A DNA stretch of 64,000 nt from Flavobacterium agri. GTDB taxonomy: Bacteria; Bacteroidota; Bacteroidia; Flavobacteriales; Flavobacteriaceae. The notes beneath the pieces were generated by a model, which worked only from the letters and a program-made list of their open reading frames with translations, had not been told where the DNA came from and did not search any database. Where the stretch lies: assembly GCF_013401995.1 (NCBI RefSeq), contig NZ_JACBJI010000007.1:864-64863 (forward strand). Reading direction: 5' to 3'. How positions within the stretch are numbered: position 1 is the first letter of the stretch; each line of letters begins with the position of its first letter. Positions 1-9,431 of the stretch are shown piece after piece. A program made the translations under genes and the position numbers.

Positions 1-24
1 TCACACTTCTCCTTGAAGCGATAA
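1..24 (+). CDS. possible C-terminal tail of a gene cut by the window edge
   Basis: A seven-codon open frame (SHFSLKR) ends in TAA at 22-24 and is followed 20 bases later by a strong terminator hairpin, which is how the 3' end of a plus-strand gene would look. There is too little sequence to assign a family. The terminator could equally serve something else, so this is weak. Confidence 0.2.
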   Translation, partial: SHFSLKR

Positions 25-44
25 ACGCGAATCGGAGACGACAT

Positions 45-80
45 AAAAAAACCGCGATCCTAAAAAGGTCGCGGTTTTTT
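45..80. terminator. bidirectional intrinsic terminator
   Basis: A run of A's, the arm ACCGCGATCC, a short A-rich loop, the arm GGTCGCGG and six T's form a GC-rich hairpin with one bulge. Tracts on both sides allow termination in either direction. Confidence 0.75.
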
Positions 81-131
81 ATTGTTCGGAGGTTCGTGCT
101 TTTGAATAGGAATGAAAAGGTTGAATCTGTT

Positions 132-280
132 CGCTAGCCCTAGCCCGGATGCAAGCGGAAAGCCTTTTGATAAAAAAGGATGGTTTTTGCGCTGTGGTTC
201 GGGCGACCAAAGGAAGCCCAGAAGCACCGCTGCAAAACCTCATTTTGTGAGAAAGCTTGCAGCGGGCAGCCGGATTGGCT
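132..280. repeat. intergenic structured element, Flavobacterium-type repeat
   Basis: About 150 bases with imperfectly complementary ends: the left end carries CTAGCCCTAGCCCGGATGC and AAGCGG, the right end GCTTGCAGCGGGCAGCCGG and ATTGGCTT. It lies directly behind the aminotransferase stop. From memory it resembles a recurrent intergenic element of Flavobacterium genomes and may correspond to a known Flavobacteria RNA motif such as Flavo-1; that identity is not shown by this single copy. Confidence 0.45.
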
Positions 281-282
281 TC

Positions 283-1476
283 TTATTTTGAATTGTAGAC
301 TTTAAGCGCTTCCTTGAGGATTTCTACCGAGCGCACCAAGTCTTTTTTCTTGAGTACGTAAGCGATGCGCACTTCGTCCTGGCCTGCGCCCGGAGTAGAG
401 TAGAAGCCTGCCGCAGGAGCGACCATGACCGTTTCTCCGTTGTGGTCGAAAGATTCGAGTAACCATTGGGCGAAATCGTCGGCGTTGGCGACCGGAAGCT
501 TCGCGATACAATAGAACGCACCTTTTGGTTTGGCCACGGTGACGCCTTCGATCTTGCTGAGTTCCTCGACAAGGATGTTGCGTCTCTTAAGGTACTCGGC
601 GCTGACTTCATCGAAATAGCTTTTTGGCGTATCGAGTGCGGCCTCGCTCGCGATTTGTGCGAAAGTCGGCGGACTGAGGCGTGCCTGGGCAAATTTCATC
701 GCAGCAGCCATGACTTGCTTGTTTTTGGATACGATGCATCCGATGCGCGCACCGCACATGCTGTAACGCTTGGACACCGAATCGATCATGATGGCGTATT
801 CCTCAAGCCCCGGAATGTTCATTACGGAATAATGCGTGCCGCCGTCGTATACGAATTCGCGGTATACCTCGTCGGCAATCAGGAACAGGTCGTGTTTTTT
901 GACGAGTTCGGCCAATTGCTGCATTTCTTCTTTTGAGTATAAATAACCTGTTGGATTTCCAGGATTGCAGATAAGGATCGCCTTGGTTTTAGGCGTGATC
1001 AGTTTTTCGAAATCGGCGATAGGAGGCAACGCGAAACCGGTCTCGATTCCTGAAATCACGGGAACGACCTTAACGCCCGAAGCCGTCGAAAATCCGTTAT
1101 AGTTGGCGTAAAAAGGCTCCGGAATGATGATTTCGTCTCCTTGATCCATTGTGGTTCCCATGGCAAACAACAACGCTTCGGATCCGCCGGTAGTGATGAT
1201 GATGTCTTCTGTATTGATCGGCAAACCGTGGGTGGTGTAGTACGCCGCGAGTTTTTTGCGATAGCTTTCGAAACCCGCCGAATGGCTGTATTCGAGTACT
1301 TCCATATCGACTTTTCGGATGGCCTCGAGAGCGACATCAGGCGTCTTGATATCGGGTTGTCCGATGTTGAGATGATATACTTTATGGCCTTTCTTTTTGG
1401 CGGCTTCGGAGTACGGCACCAATTTGCGGATCGGCGACTCGGGCATCTGTTGTCCTTTGTTTGAAATTTTTGGCAT
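283..1476 (-). CDS. pyridoxal-phosphate aminotransferase, class I/II (AspC-like)
   Basis: 397-residue fold-type I aminotransferase, probably aspartate or aromatic type, acting in the cytoplasm with 2-oxoglutarate as amino acceptor. Seen: NIGQPDIKTP near the N terminus, ICNPGNPTG, a LIADEVYREF segment, and SVSKRYSMCGARIG, whose Lys would bind PLP. The start at MPKISNKGQQM is preferred over an upstream ATG at 1530, because the 18-residue extension is Cys/Lys-rich and homologues as I recall them begin at MPKIS. It is a single gene, divergent from the protease at 1602, with the repeat element behind it. Substrate specificity cannot be read from sequence. Confidence 0.9.
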   Translation of the reverse strand: MPKISNKGQQMPESPIRKLVPYSEAAKKKGHKVYHLNIGQPDIKTPDVALEAIRKVDMEVLEYSHSAGFESYRKKLAAYYTTHGLPINTEDIIITTGGSEALLFAMGTTMDQGDEIIIPEPFYANYNGFSTASGVKVVPVISGIETGFALPPIADFEKLITPKTKAILICNPGNPTGYLYSKEEMQQLAELVKKHDLFLIADEVYREFVYDGGTHYSVMNIPGLEEYAIMIDSVSKRYSMCGARIGCIVSKNKQVMAAAMKFAQARLSPPTFAQIASEAALDTPKSYFDEVSAEYLKRRNILVEELSKIEGVTVAKPKGAFYCIAKLPVANADDFAQWLLESFDHNGETVMVAPAAGFYSTPGAGQDEVRIAYVLKKKDLVRSVEILKEALKVYNSK

Positions 1477-1601
1477 GGGAACTGGATTTTGAAGTGCAAA
1501 TTTGCAATTTTTTTTGCAAGTTTCGGGCATGAAATTTTGTGGGAATATGGTGATTCTGAATTTTTGCCTTGATAAATTAGTAACTTTATAAAAAAAGTTG
1601 A

Positions 1602-2927
1602 ATGAAGCGACTGCTGCTCCTTTTACTGGTACTTTTATCGTTCGATAGTTCGTATCCGCAAGGGAACTTCCAATTCGTCAAAAAAAAGGGCAAGACGGTC
1701 ATTCCTTTCCGGTTCATCAACAATCTCATCATCATTCCGGTAAAGCTAAACGGGGTTCCGCTAAATTTCCTTTTGGATACGGGCGTCGAGGAAACCATAC
1801 TTTTCAGTCTTGATGAGACCGAGGAAATCCTGTTCGAGAATGTGGAAAAGATCAAACTCAAAGGATTGGGCAGCCAAGAGTTCATTGAAGGTTTGAAATC
1901 GACCAAAAACAAACTTGAATTCGAGGACATGTACGACAACAATCACATGATTTACATCGTGCTCGACCAGGAGTTCAATTTTTCTTCGCACATCGGGATT
2001 CCGGTAAACGGGATTATCGGATACCAATTCTTCAAGAACAATATCGTCGAGATCAATTACGATCGCAAAAGGATCACGATTTATCACGACATAGACAAGG
2101 CCAGGACGAAATTTTCGAAAAAGTTGACAGCGTGTCCCATATCGATAGAACTTCGCAAACCGTATGTAGTAGCTTCGGTGGAACAACAGCAAGGACCTTT
2201 CGACGCCAAGTTGCTCATCGATACTGGGAGTAGTGACGCGGTTTGGCTTTTTGATGAGAAATCTGATAAAGTCACGTTGCCGCCCAAGTATTTCCAAGAC
2301 TTTTTAGGAAGAGGTTTCAGTGGGGAGATTTACGGAAAACGCGGACGATTGAGTCGTTTTACGCTTTCAGGATTCAAATTCGAGGAACCCATTGCGGCAT
2401 TTCCAGATTCTACTTCAATACGAAACGTCAATCTGGTCAAAGACAGGCTCGGGTCTGTGGGAGGTGAAATACTCAAGCGGTTTACAATGGTGTTCGACTA
2501 TCAGAAAAGTCAGATTTTCCTTAAAAAAGGACAGGCTTATTACAACGATTTTCATTACAACATGAGCGGACTCGAAATACAGCACGGTGGTTTGCAATGG
2601 ATAAAAGAAACGGTCGAGATGAACACTACGCTAAAAGGCGATGAATACGATGGAAACTTCAACAAAAGGATGAGCGATTTCCACTATCGCTTCGATTTGA
2701 AACCGATGTATACCGTTACGAGTGTCAGGCCCGGATCACCAGCCGAAGAAGCAGGTCTGCTCAAAGATGATATGCTTATTTCGATTAACGGAAGATTAGC
2801 TTATCGATATACGCTTCAGGAAATAATAGACTTGTTGCGTTCAGAACCCGACAAAGAAATCCTGATGCAGATCGAAAGAGCAGGCGTCAAGCGAAACGTG
2901 AATTTCAGGCTTCGCAAAATGCTATAA
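1602..2927 (+). CDS. secreted retropepsin-like aspartyl protease with C-terminal PDZ domain
   Basis: 441 residues. An N-terminal signal peptide (a Leu run at residues 4-12) is followed by two aspartyl-protease-like repeats, each with a DTG motif: LLDTGVEE at 58-65 and LIDTGSSD at 206-213. A PDZ domain spans roughly 365-437, with VRPGSPAEEAGLLKDD. Two DTG motifs in one chain could form a complete pepsin-type site in cis. The PDZ domain suggests recognition of C-terminal or extended peptides in the periplasm. It is monocistronic with its own terminator, and its physiological substrate is unknown. Confidence 0.85.
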   Translation: MKRLLLLLLVLLSFDSSYPQGNFQFVKKKGKTVIPFRFINNLIIIPVKLNGVPLNFLLDTGVEETILFSLDETEEILFENVEKIKLKGLGSQEFIEGLKSTKNKLEFEDMYDNNHMIYIVLDQEFNFSSHIGIPVNGIIGYQFFKNNIVEINYDRKRITIYHDIDKARTKFSKKLTACPISIELRKPYVVASVEQQQGPFDAKLLIDTGSSDAVWLFDEKSDKVTLPPKYFQDFLGRGFSGEIYGKRGRLSRFTLSGFKFEEPIAAFPDSTSIRNVNLVKDRLGSVGGEILKRFTMVFDYQKSQIFLKKGQAYYNDFHYNMSGLEIQHGGLQWIKETVEMNTTLKGDEYDGNFNKRMSDFHYRFDLKPMYTVTSVRPGSPAEEAGLLKDDMLISINGRLAYRYTLQEIIDLLRSEPDKEILMQIERAGVKRNVNFRLRKML

Positions 2928-2961
2928 AAAAAGCCTCTCGATTGAAAGGCTTGATTTTTTT
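2925..2961. terminator. bidirectional terminator between convergent genes
   Basis: AAGCCT and AGGCTT arms around a short loop, with an A tract on the left and a T tract on the right. It serves both the protease gene and the convergent DUF1573 gene. Confidence 0.8.
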
Positions 2962-3397
2962 ATTGGAACATCGGGCTCGTCTTTTTCTTTTCAAGAAGAT
3001 TTTCCTCTTTCTTGACGATGACTTCCCCTTTTATCTTGAGCGCGATGCGGCCTTGGTCGTAGTTGGTCGCGTTCGATTCTACGGTAATCGTTTTTCGTAT
3101 CGGACCCGGATTCATGTTGTACTTCACATCGATTTTCCCTGTTTTACCGGGCATGATCGGTTCTGTCGGTTTTGAAGGAACCGTACAGCCGCAAGTCGAT
3201 TTTACATCGGTGATGATAAGTGGCGCGTCTCCGGTGTTCTTGAACTCGAAAGTACGCAGGCCGCTGTCGGTTTCTTTGGATACGGTACCGAAATCGACCG
3301 TGTTGTCTTTGTTCATGAATTCAATTTTCGCTCCGTGTTGCGCCAAAGCCGTTGCATTAATGGCGGCAAGAGCCAGCAAAAAGAAGAATTTTTTCAT
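2960..3397 (-). CDS. DUF1573 domain protein, exported
   Basis: 145 residues starting at MKKFFFLLALAA, a signal peptide ending near ALA-Q. The body is a DUF1573 immunoglobulin-like domain: DFGTVSKETDSG, then FKNTGDAPLIITDVKSTCGC, with the family's conserved CGC. An upstream in-frame ATG at 3445 would place 16 non-signal residues in front and is less likely. DUF1573 proteins are common, often multicopy envelope proteins in Bacteroidota, with no established function. It is monocistronic and convergent with the protease gene. Confidence 0.85.
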   Translation of the reverse strand: MKKFFFLLALAAINATALAQHGAKIEFMNKDNTVDFGTVSKETDSGLRTFEFKNTGDAPLIITDVKSTCGCTVPSKPTEPIMPGKTGKIDVKYNMNPGPIRKTITVESNATNYDQGRIALKIKGEVIVKKEENLLEKKKTSPMFQ

Positions 3398-3486
3398 GGG
3401 TAAGTGAATTTGGTTCGTAAAAATAAAGCGTTTTAACTTCTGCACAAATTATTACTTCTTAATTTTTTAAAAGGCCGTGGAATGGT

Positions 3487-3494
3487 TACTTTTG
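3487..3494 (+). promoter_or_regulatory. valS promoter -7 box
   Basis: TACTTTTG matches the Bacteroidota -7 consensus TAnnTTTG, 59 bases before the valS start. The -33 position (19 bases upstream) holds TTT rather than TTG, so this is a partial match. Confidence 0.5.
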
Positions 3495-3553
3495 TGCCTC
3501 GCCGGTAAAATCAACAACCGCGCCAGTTTTAATTTGTTTACGCACTGATATTT

Positions 3554-6181
3554 ATGGCAATCCCGTCGCAATTTGAGCCCGCAGGTATAGAGAAGAAATG
3601 GTACGACTTCTGGATGGAAAACAATTATTTCCATTCTGAGCCCGACCACAGGACACCTTACACCATCGTCATCCCGCCACCGAACGTGACCGGTGTGCTG
3701 CACATGGGCCACATGCTCAACAATACGATTCAGGACGTACTGATCAGACGCGCCCGTTTGAAAGGCCTTAACGCGTGTTGGGTTCCCGGAACCGATCACG
3801 CTTCTATCGCCACCGAAGCTAAAGTGGTTGCGAAACTCAAAGCCGAAGGGATCAATAAAGCCGATTTGACGCGGGAGGAATTCCTCAAACACGCCTGGGA
3901 GTGGACCGACAAATACGGAGGCGTTATCCTGGACCAGCTAAAAAAACTTGGTGCTTCCTGCGATTGGGAGCGCACCAAATTTACGATGGATCCCGATATG
4001 TCGGCGTCGGTCATCAAGTCGTTCGTCGATTTGTACAACAAAGGCATGATCTATCGCGGTTTCCGAATGGTGAACTGGGATCCCGAAGCCAAGACCACGC
4101 TTTCAGATGAAGAAGTCATTTACGAAGAACAACAGGGAAAATTGTATTTCCTTAAATATAAGATTGAAGGTTCTGAGGAATTCATAACCATCGCGACCAC
4201 GCGTCCCGAAACGATTTTGGGCGATACCGCGGTGTGTATCAATCCTAACGACGAACGTTACACGCACTTAAAAGGCAAAAAAGTCGTAGTTCCGATCGCT
4301 AATCGTGTGATTCCGATCATCGAAGACGATTATGTCGATATGGAATTCGGAACGGGCTGTCTGAAAGTGACGCCTGCCCACGATGTGAACGACAAGGCTT
4401 TGGGCGAAAAACACAACCTCGAGATCATCGACATCTTCAACGAGGATGCGACTTTGAATTCGTACGGATTGCATTACGCCGGAAAAGACCGTTTCGTAGT
4501 GCGTGACGAAATCGCCAAAGAACTCGAAAGCCTCGGAAATTTAGCCAAAGTAGAAACGCATTTGAACAAAGTCGGCACTTCCGAAAGGACGAAAGCCGTC
4601 ATCGAGCCGCGTCTTTCCGACCAATGGTTTTTGCGTATGGACGAACTCGTGAAACCAGCGCTAAAGGCTGTTTTGGAAACCGAGGAAATCAAATTGTATC
4701 CGAAGCGTTTCGACAATACCTATCGTCATTGGCTCGAAAACATACGCGACTGGAACATTTCGCGCCAGCTTTGGTGGGGACAACAAATCCCGGCTTATTT
4801 CTACGGAGACGGAAAAGAGGATTTCGTGGTTGCGGAAACCAAAGAACAAGCGCTCGAATTGGCAAAAGCGAAAAATCCGTCAATAACTGCCGAGACCTTG
4901 CGTCAGGACGCCGATGCGCTCGATACCTGGTTCTCTTCGTGGTTGTGGCCGATTGCGGTTTTCGGGGGCATTCTGGATCCTGAAAACAAAGATTTCAAAT
5001 ACTATTATCCGACGAATGATCTTGTGACCGGACCGGACATTTTGTTCTTCTGGGTTGCGCGTATGATTTTCGCCGGATACGAATACACGGGCAAAAAACC
5101 ATTCAACAACGTATACCTGACCGGACTTGTGCGCGACAAGCAAAGACGCAAGATGTCCAAATCACTAGGGAATTCACCCGATCCGCTCGATCTGATCGAA
5201 AAGTTCGGTGCCGACGGAGTTCGCGTGGGATTGCTTTTGAGTGCTTCTGCCGGTAACGACATCTTGTTCGACGAAGAATTGTGCGCCAACGGACGTTCGT
5301 TCGCACACAAAATATGGAACGCTTTCCGTTTGATCAAAGGTTGGGAAGTTGACGACAGCTTACCGGTTCCCGAAGCTTCGGCAAAAGCCGCGGATTGGTT
5401 CAACGCCAAATTGCAGCAAACGCTGGTCGAAATCGAAGACCATTTCGAGAAATACCGTATTTCTGATGCGTTGATGTCGATCTATAAGCTCGTTTGGGAC
5501 GATTTCTGTTCGTGGTTTCTCGAGATGATCAAACCGGGCTACCAACAGCCGATAGACGGGAAAACTTTCGCGGCCGCGATCGAAGCGCTCGAAAACGTAT
5601 TGCGTCTGTTGCATCCGTTTATGCCGTTTCTGACCGAGGAAATCTGGCAATATATCGCGGAAAGAAGTACAAAAGAGGCGTTGATCGTGAACCATTGGCC
5701 GACACAAAAAAACTTCGATGCGACTTTGATTTCGGATTTTGAATTCGCTTCGGATGTGATTTCGGGTATACGGACGATCCGCAAGGATAAGAACATTTCG
5801 TTCCGCGATGCGATAAACCTGAAAGTGGTCAACAAAGAAAACGCTTCCAAAGGCTTTGATTCGATTATCGCCAAACTTGGCAACGTCGAGGCTTTGGAAT
5901 ATGTAAACGATAAAGTGGATGGAGCGTTGTCGTTCCGCGTCAAGTCGAACGAATATTTCATCCCGGTTACGGGTAATGTCGATATCGCTGCCGAAATCGC
6001 AAAACTCAACGAAGAGCTCAATTACACGAAAGGTTTCCTGAAATCGGTTCAGGCCAAACTTTCGAACGAGAAATTCGTGGCTGGCGCGCCAGAGGCCGTA
6101 ATCGCTAACGAGCGCAAAAAAGAAGCCGACGCTTTGGCGAAGATCATGACAATTGAACAAAGTCTTGCTTCATTGAAATAA
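3554..6181 (+). CDS. valS: valine--tRNA ligase
   Basis: 875-residue class I aminoacyl-tRNA synthetase that charges tRNA-Val with valine. The HIGH motif is HMGH at residues 50-53 within [15 protein letters not shown], and KMSKS is at 533-537. ValRS-specific segments include [13 protein letters not shown] in the editing (CP1) domain, a tryptophan-rich anticodon-binding region and a C-terminal coiled-coil arm (about 810-875). Length is normal for the family. It starts at MAIPSQF after an AT-rich leader and is monocistronic, with a perfect terminator hairpin downstream. Confidence 0.97.
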   Translation: MAIPSQFEPAGIEKKWYDFWMENNYFHSEPDHRTPYTIVIPPPNVTGVLHMGHMLNNTIQDVLIRRARLKGLNACWVPGTDHASIATEAKVVAKLKAEGINKADLTREEFLKHAWEWTDKYGGVILDQLKKLGASCDWERTKFTMDPDMSASVIKSFVDLYNKGMIYRGFRMVNWDPEAKTTLSDEEVIYEEQQGKLYFLKYKIEGSEEFITIATTRPETILGDTAVCINPNDERYTHLKGKKVVVPIANRVIPIIEDDYVDMEFGTGCLKVTPAHDVNDKALGEKHNLEIIDIFNEDATLNSYGLHYAGKDRFVVRDEIAKELESLGNLAKVETHLNKVGTSERTKAVIEPRLSDQWFLRMDELVKPALKAVLETEEIKLYPKRFDNTYRHWLENIRDWNISRQLWWGQQIPAYFYGDGKEDFVVAETKEQALELAKAKNPSITAETLRQDADALDTWFSSWLWPIAVFGGILDPENKDFKYYYPTNDLVTGPDILFFWVARMIFAGYEYTGKKPFNNVYLTGLVRDKQRRKMSKSLGNSPDPLDLIEKFGADGVRVGLLLSASAGNDILFDEELCANGRSFAHKIWNAFRLIKGWEVDDSLPVPEASAKAADWFNAKLQQTLVEIEDHFEKYRISDALMSIYKLVWDDFCSWFLEMIKPGYQQPIDGKTFAAAIEALENVLRLLHPFMPFLTEEIWQYIAERSTKEALIVNHWPTQKNFDATLISDFEFASDVISGIRTIRKDKNISFRDAINLKVVNKENASKGFDSIIAKLGNVEALEYVNDKVDGALSFRVKSNEYFIPVTGNVDIAAEIAKLNEELNYTKGFLKSVQAKLSNEKFVAGAPEAVIANERKKEADALAKIMTIEQSLASLK

Positions 6182-6201
6182 AACAGGTTATTGAACAAAG
6201 T

Positions 6202-6240
6202 AAGGGAATTAGGAGCGCGCGTTCTTAATTCCCTTGTTAT
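6202..6240 (+). terminator. valS terminator
   Basis: A perfect 10-bp stem, AAGGGAATTA (6202-6211) with TAATTCCCTT (6226-6235), 14-base loop, followed by a T-rich stretch. Confidence 0.7.
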
Positions 6241-6287
6241 TTACAAATGACAACGATTCAATTTTAACCGAATCGGAATCGTCCAAT

Positions 6288-6318
6288 AAAAAAAGCCCTG
6301 GTTTCCCAAGGCTTTATT
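6288..6318. terminator. terminator overlapping the SOD stop codon
   Basis: AAAGCC..TGG and CCA..GGCTTT arms form a hairpin with an A tract on the left and a T tract on the right. It serves the minus-strand SOD operon and backs up the valS terminator. Confidence 0.7.
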
Positions 6319-7075
6319 TTTTGATGGCGTTTTCGTATCGTTCCGAGACTTTATCCCAATTCACGATGTTGAAAAAGTTCGCGATGTATTTTTTGCGTCT
6401 GAATTGGTAACCCAGATAATATGCGTGTTCCCAAACATCCAATGCCAAAATCGGCGTGCCTTTTACGGGCATTCCCGGCATTAACGGATTGTCTTGGTTC
6501 GGGGTAGAGATCACTTGAAGTTTTCCCGCTTTATCGGTCACGAGCCAAGCCCATCCCGATCCGAACTGTCTTTCGGCCACGTCTTCGAATTTCGTCTTGA
6601 ATAAGTCGAACGATCCGAAATCGCGCTTTATGGCGGCTGCCAACGTATCTTTCGGCTCACTTTCGCCTTTTGCCTTCAGCGTTTCGAAATACAGCGTATG
6701 GTTGTAATATCCACCAAGGTTATTGCGCAGATCTGCATCGCTCATGTTGAGTTTCCTGAAGATTTCCTCAATGGGTAATTTGGCGAATTCGGTACTGTCG
6801 ATGAGTCGGTTCAGATTGTTGGTATATGTGAGATAATGGCGGCCGTAATGCATTTCCATCGTCATCGCATCGAGGTTCGGCGCCAATGCATCGTATTGGA
6901 ACGGCAGTTTGTACATTTCGAACGCTCCGGCATCGGCCGAAACATCTTCGGGTTTTCCGATGGTCATTTTTTCCTCGGCAGCAGGCAAAGGCACTTCTAC
7001 GACTTCGGTCAGTTTCTTTTGTTGGCAGGAGAACAAGACCGCGGAAAAGCATAGGAGCAGGGCTGTCTTCTTCAT
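6314..7075 (-). CDS. Fe/Mn superoxide dismutase with lipoprotein signal
   Basis: 253 residues; converts superoxide to oxygen and peroxide. All four metal ligands are present: His76 (MHYGRH), His126 (YYNHTLYF), Asp213 and His217 (DVWEHAYY). Unlike cytosolic SodB/SodA it starts with a lipoprotein signal, MKKTALLLCFSAVLFSC, with lipobox Cys17 followed by a linker of about 35 residues, so it should be membrane-anchored outside the cytoplasm. Start chosen at 7075 because this gives the signal peptide and lies 1 base after the ACBP stop. It is last in the LUD-cdsA-psd-ACBP-SOD operon. Metal preference (Fe or Mn) is not decided. Confidence 0.92.
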   Translation of the reverse strand: MKKTALLLCFSAVLFSCQQKKLTEVVEVPLPAAEEKMTIGKPEDVSADAGAFEMYKLPFQYDALAPNLDAMTMEMHYGRHYLTYTNNLNRLIDSTEFAKLPIEEIFRKLNMSDADLRNNLGGYYNHTLYFETLKAKGESEPKDTLAAAIKRDFGSFDLFKTKFEDVAERQFGSGWAWLVTDKAGKLQVISTPNQDNPLMPGMPVKGTPILALDVWEHAYYLGYQFRRKKYIANFFNIVNWDKVSERYENAIKK

Positions 7076-7076
7076 T

Positions 7077-7343
7077 TTATTTTTTTTGCAGTGATTCCAC
7101 CAATTCGATATAGAGTCGTTTGGCTTCGTCCGAATCCATGTTGCGGATTTGCATCCACGCATTGGTCTTGAACGCATTCCTCAAGTCAAAACCGCTGTTG
7201 AGATTCGTCGGCTGCCCGATCGAGCCTTGCTTGTAATAGGCATACAAACGCAATTGTGTGTCCTGCGGCAAATCGGCCTGAGACATTTGGGAAGCAGTTT
7301 CGAAAGCTTCCTGAAAGCGTTTATCCAAATCTGTTTCAGACAT
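7077..7343 (-). CDS. acyl-CoA-binding protein (ACBP)
   Basis: 88-residue four-helix ACBP-family protein that binds long-chain acyl-CoA esters in the cytoplasm. Seen: LRLYAYYKQGSIG in the first half, NAFKTNAWMQIRNMDSDEA in the middle (W and K positions as in eukaryotic ACBP) and RLYIELVESL at the end. The start at MSETDLD overlaps the psd stop by 8 bases, indicating translational coupling. It lies between phosphatidylserine decarboxylase and SOD, so a role in delivering acyl chains for phospholipid synthesis is a reasonable inference. Confidence 0.88.
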   Translation of the reverse strand: MSETDLDKRFQEAFETASQMSQADLPQDTQLRLYAYYKQGSIGQPTNLNSGFDLRNAFKTNAWMQIRNMDSDEAKRLYIELVESLQKK

Positions 7344-7992
7344 TCTTCGAAGCGATGATGGTTTTGTTTCCGATGGCTTTCTGGCCGAGTTTGACATCGA
7401 TTTTGGTTCCTATCGGAAGATAGATGTCGACACGCGACCCGAATTTGATGAAACCGGCGTCGTTGCCTTGAACGACCTGCATGCCTTCCTGTGCGTAATT
7501 TACGATGCGTTTGGCAAGCGCTCCGGCAATCTGGCGATACAACACTTCGCCGAAAATGCGGTTCTCGATCACGACCGTGGTGCGTTCGTTTTCGGTACTC
7601 GCCTTCGGATGCCATGCCACAAGGTATTTCCCGGGATGGTATTTGCTGAATTTCACTTTTCCGTTAACCGGATAACGCGTCACGTGAACGTTTACTGGCG
7701 ACATGAAAATCGACACCTGCAAGCGTTGGTCCTTGAAATATTCGCCTTCGTACACTTCTTCAATAACTACGACTTTACCGTCGACCGGAGCCGTCACGAT
7801 AGTGTCGTCGGGATTGTGAAAACGCTTCGGATTGCGGAAAAACTGCAAAATCATGATCAGGAAAAACAACCCGATGAGCATGACGGTCATGCGCAACCAT
7901 TCGACGTCGATGAATTTATCGGCTGCCAAAAGCAGAAATACGAATAGTGTGGTCGAGATAAGGATTATTTTTCCGCCTTCCTTATGAAACAT
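7336..7992 (-). CDS. psd: phosphatidylserine decarboxylase family protein
   Basis: 218 residues, the short form common in Bacteroidota. It makes phosphatidylethanolamine from phosphatidylserine with a pyruvoyl cofactor formed by self-cleavage. Two N-terminal membrane segments lie near residues 8-24 and 33-51. The motifs HVTRYPVNGKV and FIKFGSRVDI are present, and cleavage is expected between Gly185 and Ser186. It overlaps cdsA upstream by 11 bases and ACBP downstream by 8, so the lipid genes are tightly coupled. Confidence 0.93.
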   Translation of the reverse strand: MFHKEGGKIILISTTLFVFLLLAADKFIDVEWLRMTVMLIGLFFLIMILQFFRNPKRFHNPDDTIVTAPVDGKVVVIEEVYEGEYFKDQRLQVSIFMSPVNVHVTRYPVNGKVKFSKYHPGKYLVAWHPKASTENERTTVVIENRIFGEVLYRQIAGALAKRIVNYAQEGMQVVQGNDAGFIKFGSRVDIYLPIGTKIDVKLGQKAIGNKTIIASKNV

Positions 7993-8782
7993 AGTGTACG
8001 ATTTGGTAAAACAAAAATACGAATGGTGTTACAAATATAATACTATCGAGCCGATCGAGGATGCCTCCGTGGCCCGGCATTATGCGTCCGGAGTCTTTTA
8101 CGCCCGCCATCCTTTTGAATTTGGATTCGACAAGATCGCCCAAAGTGCCTAGATAACTGGCGATTGTGGCGATGACAAGCCAAAATGCCAACGGTTCTTT
8201 GGTAAGCCAAATCGATATCGGAATCGCGAATAAAAGTGCGAAAATCCATCCGCCGATAAAGCCTTCGATAGTTTTTTTAGGGGAAACGCGCTCCAATAGC
8301 TTGTGTTTTCCGAAGCCTTTACCGATCAGGAAGGCGAATGTATCGTTGGCCCAAATCAGCACAAAAACCGAAATGATGATTTCCGGTCGGAAAACGCCGT
8401 TTACAGAAGGCAGTTTGGTGATGAACACGATTGGAAGTACCACGTATCCGATCAGGAAAACATATTTGGACAACCTGTCAAGTCTTGGCGGACGTTGCGA
8501 AAACAGGAAAAACAATAAACTGACCGACACGAAAAGCGTCAGTCCCAGCAATGAGGATTGCGTTATATCGGAAAGCGGCCACGTAGCGAACAGCACATAT
8601 AAAACGGCCGAAATTACGATTGGAAATGTTTTGGGCAAATTGACGAGTTCGCAAAATTCCGAAACGGCGATCAGCAAAAAGATGCCGAATAAAATCGTAA
8701 AGCTTACCGGAAATAAGGCGCAACCGACCAAAACCAGGATATAAACCGCTCCCGAAAGCGTTCTGGTGAGGGTTTCGTTCAT
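7982..8782 (-). CDS. cdsA: phosphatidate cytidylyltransferase
   Basis: 266-residue polytopic membrane enzyme that makes CDP-diacylglycerol from CTP and phosphatidate, the precursor for phosphatidylserine and so for the next gene's product. The C-terminal CDS signature is intact (residues about 215-250): SKFKRMAGVKDSGRI, then PGHGGILDRLDS. About seven or eight hydrophobic segments precede it. It starts 1 base after the LUD protein's stop and overlaps psd. Confidence 0.95.
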   Translation of the reverse strand: MNETLTRTLSGAVYILVLVGCALFPVSFTILFGIFLLIAVSEFCELVNLPKTFPIVISAVLYVLFATWPLSDITQSSLLGLTLFVSVSLLFFLFSQRPPRLDRLSKYVFLIGYVVLPIVFITKLPSVNGVFRPEIIISVFVLIWANDTFAFLIGKGFGKHKLLERVSPKKTIEGFIGGWIFALLFAIPISIWLTKEPLAFWLVIATIASYLGTLGDLVESKFKRMAGVKDSGRIMPGHGGILDRLDSIIFVTPFVFLFYQIVHYVS

Positions 8783-8783
8783 A

Positions 8784-9386
8784 CTAGAGGTCTTCTAAAA
8801 GCAACAGGTAGAGGTTTTTGGGCGCGCTACCGTATTGAAGGAAATCTTCCTCCTTGGCTTTTTCGAAATATTTGATGGTCGTGATATTGGTAGGGTAGTC
8901 TTTCTCGTACTTTTTCTTGATAGCGCGCAAACCGTCGCTTTTCGATTCAAGAATTTGGCTAGTAGTGGCCAGGATCACGATATTTATAGGTAAATCGTTT
9001 GGTTTGTTCTGTTTGATTTGCTTCGACGAAAAAAGTACCGAGCCTTCGTCGGCGACCAAATTTTCGCAAGAAGCCAAAAGGAATTTAGGGCCTTCGCCGC
9101 CTTCGTGCTTTACGTTGTTGTCGTCGAGCATGCTGAACAGTTTCTGCTCGTAGCACATGGCTTCCGATTCGAACCAATCGTTTTCTTCAAGGATGTTCTC
9201 GAATTGTTCGTGAACCTCGTCGAGATTTTCGCAATAGATGAATTTGCCCCCGTTTTTTTTGAAATTGTAAGTGAAAAGCTCATCTACAGGCATATTCGGT
9301 TGTGCCTGCGGACGGTATTCGCTTTCTTTTTCTTCACCAGATCCGGGTTCATTTCCCGCACCAAAAAATTTTCTGAAGAGACTCAT
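8784..9386 (-). CDS. LUD domain (LutC/YkgG-type) protein
   Basis: 200 residues. The start at MSLFRKFFG is chosen over an ATG 39 bases upstream that adds a charged non-conserved stretch. The C-terminal two thirds fit the LUD fold: FIYCENLDEV, ASCENLVADEGSVLFSSKQ, NIVILATTSQIL and a terminal YLLLLEDL. LutC-type proteins take part in lactate utilisation, but no lutA/lutB genes are present, so the function here is open. It is first in an operon with cdsA-psd-ACBP-SOD, separated from ftsH by a terminator. Confidence 0.75.
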   Translation of the reverse strand: MSLFRKFFGAGNEPGSGEEKESEYRPQAQPNMPVDELFTYNFKKNGGKFIYCENLDEVHEQFENILEENDWFESEAMCYEQKLFSMLDDNNVKHEGGEGPKFLLASCENLVADEGSVLFSSKQIKQNKPNDLPINIVILATTSQILESKSDGLRAIKKKYEKDYPTNITTIKYFEKAKEEDFLQYGSAPKNLYLLLLEDL

Positions 9387-9422
9387 ATAAGATCTGAGGT
9401 TGCCTTTTGGTTCGAATTCATC

Positions 9423-9430
9423 CAAAGATA
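9423..9430 (-). promoter_or_regulatory. -7 box for the LUD-cdsA-psd-ACBP-SOD operon
   Basis: Read on the minus strand, TATCTTTG is a perfect TAnnTTTG box placed directly after the ftsH terminator and 36 bases before the LUD start. No TTG is seen at -33. Confidence 0.5.
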
Positions 9431-9431
9431 A

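Noticed and set aside
8784..9386. LUD gene as part of a lactate-utilisation (lutABC) operon
   Set aside because: No lutA or lutB homologue is present; its neighbours are lipid genes.
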